Positions 36,343-42,786 of a DNA stretch of 64,000 bases are shown piece by piece (the stretch's first letter is position 1; each line of letters starts with the position of its first letter). Source of the DNA: Bacteroidales bacterium. GTDB lineage: Bacteria > Bacteroidota > Bacteroidia > Bacteroidales > UBA6680. Both the position numbers and the translations under genes were made by a program. Below the pieces are notes generated by a model that was not told the origin of the DNA, searched no databases, and saw nothing but the letters and a program-made list of their open reading frames with translations. The DNA is taken from the NCBI GenBank assembly GCA_025210735.1, contig JAOARD010000062.1, positions 62,001 to 126,000 of the forward strand, in the 5' to 3' direction.

Positions 36343-36837
36343 TTACAAACCATCAGGGTACAGGTATTGTTCACTGGTTACTAAACCATTATCAATTGCT
36401 TTCCACGTATCTGATTCAAATTCAAATATCGACATACCAGATGTATCCATCATTGATATACGGTTTGTGAAGAATACATTTGATAACTCTGTTATTGTTG
36501 GGTTATGTCCTATCAGCATTACTGTATTCAACGAATCATCAAGATTATACAAAAGGTTAAGAATATCCATAACCCTGTTTGTATAAATTGTCTCGCTAAT
36601 ACTAACCACATTCAGGGGCAACTTAAGATGTCTTTGATACATCATTGCTGTATGCAGTGCTCTGCTTGCATGACTACAAAGTATCAAATCCGGTTTAATA
36701 CTGCAATCCTTTAAATATTCCGACATATCAATATTCTCCAGAATACCAGTTTCGCTGAGCGTACGGTCAATATCTCTTATCTCAGCCACACCAAAAGGGG
36801 CATCACCATGACGCCCCAGAATTAATCTCTTACTCAT
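36343..36837 (-). CDS. SixA-type histidine phosphatase, copy 2
   Basis: A 164-residue paralogue of the next gene. It has the standard GRHGDAPF (H10), EIRDIDRTLSETG and the second histidine in LIGHNPTITELSN. It begins five bases after the phoH stop and is separated from copy 1 by 72 bp of AT-rich DNA. The two copies have diverged mainly around the active-site loop and C-terminus, so they probably act on different phospho-proteins. Confidence 0.82.
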   Translation of the reverse strand: MSKRLILGRHGDAPFGVAEIRDIDRTLSETGILENIDMSEYLKDCSIKPDLILCSHASRALHTAMMYQRHLKLPLNVVSISETIYTNRVMDILNLLYNLDDSLNTVMLIGHNPTITELSNVFFTNRISMMDTSGMSIFEFESDTWKAIDNGLVTSEQYLYPDGL

Positions 36838-36842
36838 ATTTT

Positions 36843-38168
36843 TTACAATAAATTACTTGCAAGTTCAGCCAGTTCGCTTCGTTCACCTTTTACTAGGTTT
36901 ACATGAGCAAACAGCTTTTGTCCTTTCATTTTGTCGGTAAGATAAGATAATCCATTCGATTTTATATCCAGATAAGGCGAATCTATCTGATGAATATCAC
37001 CTGTAAAAACAACCTTGGTTCCTTCTCCTGCGCGTGTAATTATTGTCTTTATCTCATGTGGTGTAAGGTTTTGTGCCTCATCAATTATAAAGAATGTTTC
37101 TGATAAACTGCGTCCTCTTATATATGCAAGTGGTGCTATTACAAGCTTCTCCTCTTTTATCAGTTCCTCTATACGTATGTACTCTTTTGAGTGCTGTCTG
37201 AACTTATGTTTTATTACAGAAAGATTATCAAACAGTGGTTGAGTATATGGAGCTATCTTATCGTTAACATCGCCCGGCAAAAAACCTATATCCTTATTTG
37301 ATAACGGAACAATTGGACGAGCAAGATATATTTTAGAGAATTGCTCCTCTTGCTGAAGTGCAGCTGCAAGAGCCAAAAGTGTTTTTCCTGTACCCGCTTT
37401 ACCTGTAACGGCTACAAGCTGTATATCGCTGTTCAGAAGTGCACTTAATGTAAATGTCTGTTCTGCATTACGTGGCTCTATGCCATACGCATGATGTTTC
37501 TCAACCCTGAAACATCGTTTCTGATCAGAATTAATGTAGCTTAATGCAGATGAATTTGCTCCTTTAAGTATCGCAAAATCATTATACTCATATTTAACAC
37601 CAAGTTTACTACACTCAATACCATCAGGCGATCTGTAGAGTTCATTTATTACATCATCAGGCACATTTGTTATCTCATTTACATCGCGGGTTAGTGTCTC
37701 AACATCTTTAACATTATCGTTCATATAGTCCTGAGACATTACACCTACCGCCTTTGCTTTCATTCTAAGATTAATATCTTTGGTTATAAGCACAACATTT
37801 GGCACCTCTTTCTCAAAATGTAATTTCTCGGCAACCGACAGTATTCTGTGATCTGGTGTATGTGTTGGAAAGGCTGAGATCATTCGGTCAGAGAAATCTG
37901 TATTTATCTCTATTTTTAAGAATCCGGAACCCTCTCCTATCTTAATACCTCCATTAAACAGAGAGTTTCCGCTCAGTTTATCGAGCATACGGGCAAACTC
38001 TCTTGCATGCAGATTAATAAGCTCGTTACCCTTTTTAAATGTATCAAGTTCCTCAAGAACAACTATTGGTATTACAACATCGTTATCCTCAAAATTATTT
38101 ATACAGTTATAATCATGCAGAATAACATTTGTGTCTAATACAAAGGTTTTTTTAGTCTTATCAGTCAT
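36843..38168 (-). CDS. PhoH family ATPase with N-terminal PIN domain (PhoH2 type)
   Basis: A 441-residue protein. Residues 1-150 are a PIN ribonuclease domain (KTFVLDTNVILHD, and later LITKDINLRMKA, giving acidic metal ligands). Residues 215-441 are a PhoH ATPase with Walker A GKAGTGKT and Walker B TFFIIDEAQN. PIN-PhoH proteins are proposed RNA helicase-RNases. It heads the polyphosphate-phosphatase gene run: phoH, sixA-like 2, sixA-like 1, ppk1, ppx. Linkage to phosphate stress is inferred from this neighbourhood and from the family name only. Confidence 0.92.
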   Translation of the reverse strand: MTDKTKKTFVLDTNVILHDYNCINNFEDNDVVIPIVVLEELDTFKKGNELINLHAREFARMLDKLSGNSLFNGGIKIGEGSGFLKIEINTDFSDRMISAFPTHTPDHRILSVAEKLHFEKEVPNVVLITKDINLRMKAKAVGVMSQDYMNDNVKDVETLTRDVNEITNVPDDVINELYRSPDGIECSKLGVKYEYNDFAILKGANSSALSYINSDQKRCFRVEKHHAYGIEPRNAEQTFTLSALLNSDIQLVAVTGKAGTGKTLLALAAALQQEEQFSKIYLARPIVPLSNKDIGFLPGDVNDKIAPYTQPLFDNLSVIKHKFRQHSKEYIRIEELIKEEKLVIAPLAYIRGRSLSETFFIIDEAQNLTPHEIKTIITRAGEGTKVVFTGDIHQIDSPYLDIKSNGLSYLTDKMKGQKLFAHVNLVKGERSELAELASNLL

Positions 38169-38352
38169 AGTAATCTCTTTATTGGTTTCTTAATTGGTTT
38201 AAAAGAGCTGAATATAATTCTTACTCCCTCTTTAATTGGTTATTCATCTATAAGTTACTCAATTTATGACTGACAGTGCAACTTTTACCTTGGTTTTTTC
38301 ATTTTACATCAATTATAGTTATCCTAAAATGAAAACCTGATTAGGATTATGT

Positions 38353-38530
38353 TAATTTTGCGACAAATGCCTGTGATGAAACTGACATCAGAAAAACTTA
38401 TATCACAGGTGAATGATTTAAGATATTGATGTAGTATTGGGTATAAAGGTTACAATACTTTGTGCAAGCATTCAGATTAATCTGTTTAGTCAATACATCT
38501 GTATAAACCATTAAAGGATAATTAATAGAT
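38353..38530 (+). promoter_or_regulatory. folC promoter and structured 5' leader candidate
   Basis: TAATTTTG (38353-38360) is a -7 match; a start near 38367 would leave a leader of about 165 nucleotides. The leader begins with CCTGTGAT (38370-38377) paired with ATCACAGG (38402-38409). Next comes AGTATTG (38433-38439) paired with CAATACT (38453-38459), then the palindrome CAGATTAATCTG (38473-38484). No known riboswitch consensus is recognisable. The 184 bp upstream, to the phoH start, contain nothing clear. Function is untested. Confidence 0.45.
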
Positions 38531-39820
38531 ATGAGAAGCTATAGCGAGACATTAGATTACCTGTTTAGTCAATTACCAATGTATCAGAGACAGGGTAAAG
38601 CTGCATATAAAGCTAATCTTGATAATACACATGAGTTAGACAGATATTTTGGTCATCCTCACCGAAAGTTTAAGACTATACATATTGCAGGAACAAATGG
38701 TAAAGGTTCTGTTTCGCACATGTTGGCTTCAGTTCTTCAACGTGCCGGATATAAAACCGGACTTTACACCTCTCCTCATCTTGCCGATTTCAGAGAGAGA
38801 ATAAGGATAGATGGCGAGATGATAAGTGAGGAGAATGTGATAAACTTTATTGATAAGCATTCTGAGATTTTCAGCAAGGTAAAACCATCGTTTTTTGAGA
38901 TGACAGTTGCTATGGCTTTTGATTTTTTTGCCAATGAAGAGGTTGATATTGCCGTTATAGAGACTGGTATGGGTGGCAGACTGGACTCAACAAATATTGT
39001 TACCCCGGAGCTATCAATTATTACAAATATAGGGTTAGATCACACCCAGTTTTTAGGAGATACTATTGCTCTTGTAGCAAAAGAGAAGGCTGGCATTATT
39101 AAGAGCGATATTCCTGTTATTATTGGGGAGTGGAATAGTGAGTCGGCATCAGTATTTGAGGAGACGGCAAAAAGTGTTGGAACAACAATACAGTTTGCAG
39201 ACAGGTGTTATAAAGCAATTCACAAGAGCATTGATATGAATCATCAGACTCTTGATATATCTAAGGATAATGACATAATTATTGAAGATCTTAAGCTTGA
39301 TTTAAAGGGTGAATATCAGCAGAAGAATATATTAACCGCATTATCTGCTACAGATGCGCTTATTAATAAGGGTTACGATATATCTGAAGAGCAGATAAGA
39401 GCGGGATTAGCAAATGTAACTGCCAATACCGGACTTAAAGGCAGATGGCAGATTCTTGATCAGGAACCTCTTACTATCTGCGATACCGGGCATAACACAG
39501 AAGGGGTAACATATATTGTTAATCAGCTTAAAAATTACAGTTATAACAAACTACACATGGTTATTGGCATGGTTAATGACAAGAGCATTGCAAATGTGCT
39601 GAATTTACTACCAAAAGATGCCGAATACTATTTCACCAAGGCAAGTATTCCGAGAGCTCTGTGCGAAAAAGAGCTTAAGAAAACAGCAATGCTTTGTGGT
39701 CTTAATGGCAACTCATATGAAAGTGTAGAAAAGGCCGTTTTTGAGGCAAAAAAAAATGCATCTGCTAATGATTTGATTTTCATCGGAGGAAGCACTTTTG
39801 TTGTCGCAGAGATAGTATAA
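38531..39820 (+). CDS. folC: Folylpolyglutamate synthase / dihydrofolate synthase
   Basis: A 429-residue Mur-ligase-family enzyme adding glutamate to folates. HIAGTNGKGSVSHMLAS is the P-loop, followed by GLYTSPHLADFRERI, IETGMGGRLDSTN and the C-terminal domain with DTGHNTEG. The length is normal. It is monocistronic, with an unusually long leader. The tRNA-Val cluster starts 111 bp downstream and an 18-bp palindrome lies in between. Confidence 0.96.
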   Translation: MRSYSETLDYLFSQLPMYQRQGKAAYKANLDNTHELDRYFGHPHRKFKTIHIAGTNGKGSVSHMLASVLQRAGYKTGLYTSPHLADFRERIRIDGEMISEENVINFIDKHSEIFSKVKPSFFEMTVAMAFDFFANEEVDIAVIETGMGGRLDSTNIVTPELSIITNIGLDHTQFLGDTIALVAKEKAGIIKSDIPVIIGEWNSESASVFEETAKSVGTTIQFADRCYKAIHKSIDMNHQTLDISKDNDIIIEDLKLDLKGEYQQKNILTALSATDALINKGYDISEEQIRAGLANVTANTGLKGRWQILDQEPLTICDTGHNTEGVTYIVNQLKNYSYNKLHMVIGMVNDKSIANVLNLLPKDAEYYFTKASIPRALCEKELKKTAMLCGLNGNSYESVEKAVFEAKKNASANDLIFIGGSTFVVAEIV

Positions 39821-39834
39821 TCACGAAAAAAATA

Positions 39835-39852
39835 ATCCAAAATATTTTGGAT
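39835..39852. promoter_or_regulatory. 18-bp perfect palindrome overlapping the tRNA promoter -33 box
   Basis: ATCCAAAATATTTTGGAT is fully self-complementary. It lies 15 bp after the folC stop, and its 3' half contains the -33 TTTG (39846-39849) of the tRNA-Val promoter. This is the position expected of a repressor or activator site. It is not followed by a T-run, so it is a poor terminator for folC. Confidence 0.55.
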
Positions 39853-39876
39853 ATCAAAAAAAGTGGTATACATTTG
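39846..39876 (+). promoter_or_regulatory. Strong Bacteroidota-type promoter for the tRNA-Val cluster
   Basis: TTTG (39846-39849), exactly 19 bases, then TACATTTG (39869-39876). Both boxes and the spacing match the sigma-ABfr consensus. Transcription should start near 39883, about 50 bases before the first tRNA. Confidence 0.85.
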
Positions 39877-39931
39877 CATCGCCTTTGAGAAAAAAGGCTT
39901 GTTCATTTGACGTTTTTAAAACGATGTTTAC

Positions 39932-40006
39932 GGGCGATTAGCTCAGTTGGTTCAGAGCACCTGCCTTACAAGCAGGGGGTCACTGGTTCGAATCCAGTAT
40001 TGCCCA
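39932..40006 (+). tRNA. tRNA-Val (anticodon TAC), copy 1
   Basis: A 75-base cloverleaf. The acceptor stem is GGGCGAT with ATTGCCC (one G-T pair). The anticodon stem CCTGC/GCAGG encloses loop CTTACAA with anticodon TAC. The T arm is CTGGTTCGAATCCAG and the discriminator is A. CCA is not encoded (CTA follows). Confidence 0.97.
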
Positions 40007-40045
40007 CTACCGAAACATCTTAATTTTCGGAATTAAACACATTCC

Positions 40046-40120
40046 GGGCGATTAGCTCAGTTGGTTCAGAGCACCTGCCTTACAAGCAGGGGGTCACTGG
40101 TTCGAATCCAGTATCGCCCA
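40046..40120 (+). tRNA. tRNA-Val (anticodon TAC), copy 2
   Basis: It differs from copies 1 and 3 by one base: the acceptor 3' strand is ATCGCCC, giving a fully Watson-Crick stem. It is followed by CCA in the DNA, which the other copies lack, so its 3' end may be encoded rather than added. Confidence 0.97.
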
Positions 40121-40159
40121 CCACCGAAATATCCTAATTTTCGGAATTAAACACATTCC

Positions 40160-40234
40160 GGGCGATTAGCTCAGTTGGTTCAGAGCACCTGCCTTACAAG
40201 CAGGGGGTCACTGGTTCGAATCCAGTATTGCCCA
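40160..40234 (+). tRNA. tRNA-Val (anticodon TAC), copy 3
   Basis: The sequence is identical to copy 1, with the G-T pair in the acceptor stem. It is followed within a few bases by an intrinsic terminator, so it is the last gene of the transcript. Confidence 0.97.
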
Positions 40235-40237
40235 CAG

Positions 40238-40268
40238 AAAGCTACTCAGTTTATGAGTGGCTTTTTTT
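40238..40268 (+). terminator. Terminator of the tRNA-Val cluster
   Basis: AAAGCTACTCA (40238-40248) pairs with TGAGTGGCTTT (40254-40264), with one T-G pair, followed by a run of T. Confidence 0.88.
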
Positions 40269-40300
40269 GTATATACAGGGTATATATTTCTGTAATTTTA

Positions 40301-40440
40301 TATTCCTCAACACTTTTTTGACCTCCCTCAACTATAAAAATAGTCTCCTCAGTGCCTTTTCAATATTCCTTAAGTACAAATAACATCTCCTCAGAATTTT
40401 TTGTATGCTCCTAAGTTGTTTTACAGTACTCCTAAGAGCT
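40301..40440. repeat. 21-bp-phased degenerate repeat array (7 units)
   Basis: Seven copies of a TCCTnAG-like core recur with the CC at 40305, 40326, 40347, 40368, 40389, 40410 and 40431, always exactly 21 bp apart. The segments between are T-rich and poorly conserved. On the minus strand the core reads CTnAGGAgtan, which resembles the GTCAGGAGTAA core of the 41-bp array at 10.3-10.8 kb. Translated on the minus strand it gives an 'LR' every seven residues with an internal TAG; any 21-bp repeat would give a heptad pattern, so this is not evidence of a gene. It lies downstream of the lipoprotein pair and the tRNA terminator. Confidence 0.8.
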
Positions 40441-40471
40441 TTTATTATTGTTTTTAGGAATCTTAATGCAA

Positions 40472-41068
40472 TTACGTATTGGATTTGGATTCGGCAACCC
40501 TGTTAAAAGATAATTTTGTATTAGAATCGTTATCGTGAAGTATCATTTTATTATCAGATATCTCTATTATCTCAAGATTATACTCCATTTCATCTTTCCA
40601 TAAAACATTAATATTACCATCTGATATTTCAACCCCTTTGCTATGGTGCCAGTTAAATTCATATACCTTCAACATTAATACTCTATTATCACTACACACC
40701 AATCTACTCGCAATTTCACCATTTCGCTCAACAACCAACTTGTTCTCTTCAAAATTCCATACAGAACCTAAAATATACGTTCTGAAGGTTCCGTAATATA
40801 CTTTACAGTCATTATAATATCCTTCATAATCAAACGACTCTCCATTTATATAGCCTGTAACAATATTATTGATACATTTTACAGAATCCGGTTCATAGAA
40901 TAGTGACATTCCGGTCTGCTCAGGGTTCGATGATTTAATACCCCTTATATCATAAAGAGACCACTTATTAACAATTCTGTCACTAACACTTACTTTCTCT
41001 TTTTTACACGACAACACTGTTAGCAAAATTACCACAGAAACTATTGTCAGGTTTATTCTCTTATTCAT
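40472..41068 (-). CDS. Putative lipoprotein, tandem paralogue A
   Basis: A 198-residue protein with a signal sequence ending LTVLSC (lipobox) followed by KKEKVSVSDRIVNKW. The rest is beta-rich (GYINGESFDY, SLWNFEENKL, DNKMILHDNDSNTKLSF), suggesting a small barrel such as the lipocalin-like lipoproteins of Bacteroidota; I cannot name a family. It is paralogous to the gene upstream, sharing length, signal peptide and an almost identical segment just before the ATG. It is probably anchored in the outer membrane or facing the periplasm. No conserved catalytic residues are visible. Confidence 0.72.
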   Translation of the reverse strand: MNKRINLTIVSVVILLTVLSCKKEKVSVSDRIVNKWSLYDIRGIKSSNPEQTGMSLFYEPDSVKCINNIVTGYINGESFDYEGYYNDCKVYYGTFRTYILGSVWNFEENKLVVERNGEIASRLVCSDNRVLMLKVYEFNWHHSKGVEISDGNINVLWKDEMEYNLEIIEISDNKMILHDNDSNTKLSFNRVAESKSNT

Positions 41069-41113
41069 GGGTCTGTCCTTTTCAACTTAAACAATATAGC
41101 TGTCTAACTATTA

Positions 41114-41710
41114 TTAATGATTCTGCTTCTTTTTTCTATCAAAGTAGAGTTCAATATTGGAGTCATTATCACGAAGTATCATATCGTCTTCTGTTATTTC
41201 AATTATCTGAAGAGTGAATTTTTTATTCTTACCATATAAAACAGTAATATTATCATTTGTTATACTAATCTTTCCTATCAGGTATATATGTGCCAAACAT
41301 AAAGAATGCCCCCATTCTGGTTTACCTTCTTCATTGCAACAAACACTAGGCAGTCCACCAGTATTTTTTTGTATACCCAACTCTTTATCATTAAATTTCC
41401 ATAACGAACCAGAATCATATGATTGAAGATCGTAATCAGGCATACTAATATCACTTAAGTATCTATTATAATCAAATGGTTCTCCATTCTTATACCCAAT
41501 CGGAGTTCCATCTATACAAATAACAGAATCTGTACCAGGAAAATTGGGTTTATTCGTTAACCTTGGACACATTGAGTTTATACTCTTTTCATTCACAAGT
41601 ATCCACTCATGCATAATTCTGTCATTAACACTTACTCTCTCCTTTTTACACGACAACACTGTTAGCGCAATTATTACAAGAACTACAATCTGGTTTAACT
41701 TTTTATTCAT
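41114..41710 (-). CDS. Putative lipoprotein, tandem paralogue B
   Basis: A 198-residue protein starting MNKKLNQIVV with lipobox LTVLSC and KKERVSVNDRIMHEW. I chose ATG 41710 because the same GACCC-ATG context precedes paralogue A, and it makes both proteins 198 residues. The longer reading would add nine residues not shared by A. It contains an extra Cys-rich stretch in the middle (VCCNEEGKPEWGHSLCL) that A lacks. A 45-bp gap separates the two genes, which form one transcript from the promoter at 41828-41857. Confidence 0.72.
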   Translation of the reverse strand: MNKKLNQIVVLVIIALTVLSCKKERVSVNDRIMHEWILVNEKSINSMCPRLTNKPNFPGTDSVICIDGTPIGYKNGEPFDYNRYLSDISMPDYDLQSYDSGSLWKFNDKELGIQKNTGGLPSVCCNEEGKPEWGHSLCLAHIYLIGKISITNDNITVLYGKNKKFTLQIIEITEDDMILRDNDSNIELYFDRKKKQNH

Positions 41711-41827
41711 GGGTCTCTCTTTTTCGGAATAGTACAATCGTTTACATCAATAATACATAATAGCTTATGCACTTATATATGATTGTTACAACATTCAGTC
41801 CGGGTTTTATAGTTTTTTTAGTTGCCT

Positions 41828-41857
41828 CAAAAATAATATAAATTATCTCTTCTGCAA
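41828..41857 (-). promoter_or_regulatory. Promoter of the lipoprotein pair
   Basis: On the minus strand, TTG at 41857-41855, 19 bases, then TATTTTTG at 41835-41828, matching the -33/-7 consensus. The transcript would start near 41821, about 110 bases before the ATG. Confidence 0.65.
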
Positions 41858-41862
41858 CAGAC

Positions 41863-41887
41863 TGTTATGTTAATATATAAACATAAC
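41863..41887. promoter_or_regulatory. Palindromic operator candidate upstream of the lipoprotein promoter
   Basis: TGTTATGTT (41863-41871), seven bases, AACATAACA (41879-41887): a perfect 9-7-9 inverted repeat lying directly upstream of the -33 box. A looser one, GTATTAAT (41903-41910) with ATTAATAC (41927-41934), follows. The rest of the gene-free stretch 41711-42104 is AT-rich, with no other signal except the pyrophosphatase terminator. Confidence 0.5.
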
Positions 41888-42064
41888 AAAAGACTATAAT
41901 CCGTATTAATCAATAATGATTGATACATTAATACAATTTAAGCCTGAAGTAATGTTTCACACTGTTATTTTATACAGAAATGGCAGATATTCAGCAATAG
42001 TAATAATTACCTCAATATTGATATGTAAAGTGTTTATTAAAAATAAAGCAAGGGGTAGTATACT

Positions 42065-42096
42065 AAAAAAATGCTCCCGGAAAGTACCGGAAGCAT
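42065..42096 (-). terminator. Terminator of the pyrophosphatase gene
   Basis: On the minus strand ATGCTTCCGG (42096-42087), a six-base loop and CCGGGAGCAT (42080-42071) pair with one T-G, followed by a run of T (42070-42065). Confidence 0.85.
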
Positions 42097-42104
42097 TAAG
42101 CATA

Positions 42105-42776
42105 TTATATAGATAGCATATTCTCAAGATTAAAAAATCGTGACTTATAGTCCTCAAACGAACGCCTGATAACCTCATGCGCCTCCTCAATACCATATAT
42201 GTGTGTTATCTCACAATTTGCTTTATTTCCGGGTAAATCTTTATAGGTAAGAAAATAGTGTTTAAGACGATCAATAACAAGATCCGGACAGTCTGAGATA
42301 TCTTTATAGTCGCCGTATACAGCATCATTATCCAGTACTGCAATAATTTTATCGTCAGCCTCGTTTCCGTCAATCATTCTGAACCCTCCTATAGGACGCG
42401 CCTGAACAAGTATATCGCCATGCGTAATTGCCTTTTCTGTAAGTATACAGATATCAACAGGGTCGCCATCTCCCTTTACACCCTCTTTTCCACTCATCTC
42501 CTGACAGTACTCTGCTACAAGATCGCCAGAGTATGTTTGTGGCAAAAATCCATAAAGAGCAGGTACCACATTTGAGTATTTTTGCGGACGATCAAGTTTA
42601 AGGTATCCTGTTGTTTTATCAACCTCATACTTAACAGTATCTGTAGGTACCATCTCTATAAAACTTGTTACAATTTCAGGTGCTTTATCACCCAACGACA
42701 CCCCATGCCATGGATGAGATTTATATCTCAAACCCATTAGCTTACCAACTATTGGATCCATTATTCTGTTATCCAT
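42105..42776 (-). CDS. ppa: Inorganic pyrophosphatase, family I
   Basis: A 223-residue soluble enzyme hydrolysing pyrophosphate to phosphate. The signature GDGDPVDICIL carries the metal-binding aspartates, and YGFLPQTY and RPIGGFRMIDGNEADDKIIAV are typical of the family. It is longer than the approximately 175-residue E. coli enzyme, with a lengthened N-terminus (residues 1-50) and C-terminal helix, as in other Bacteroidota. It starts ten bases after murF, so it is co-transcribed with murF and lies before its own terminator. Confidence 0.94.
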   Translation of the reverse strand: MDNRIMDPIVGKLMGLRYKSHPWHGVSLGDKAPEIVTSFIEMVPTDTVKYEVDKTTGYLKLDRPQKYSNVVPALYGFLPQTYSGDLVAEYCQEMSGKEGVKGDGDPVDICILTEKAITHGDILVQARPIGGFRMIDGNEADDKIIAVLDNDAVYGDYKDISDCPDLVIDRLKHYFLTYKDLPGNKANCEITHIYGIEEAHEVIRRSFEDYKSRFFNLENMLSI

Positions 42777-42786
42777 ATTATTTTAA

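Larger units (their letters stand above)
39932..40234 (+). repeat. 114-bp tandem duplication of tRNA plus spacer
   Basis: tRNA starts are exactly 114 bp apart (39932, 40046, 40160). The two 39-base spacers are nearly identical and contain CCGAAA...TTTTCGG, a hairpin that could mark processing sites between the tRNAs. The near identity indicates recent duplication or ongoing gene conversion. Confidence 0.9.

Noticed and set aside
38361-38530. Known tetrahydrofolate riboswitch in the folC leader
   Set aside because: The conserved core of that riboswitch is not present; only generic stems are seen.
40290-40450. Coiled-coil peptide on the minus strand (LR every seven residues)
   Set aside because: Any 21-bp repeat yields heptads in an open frame; there is an in-frame TAG, no start codon and no promoter.
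41916-42116. Small plus-strand reading frame of 66 codons
   Set aside because: It crosses the pyrophosphatase terminator and coding end, has low-complexity AT-rich composition and no recognisable features.
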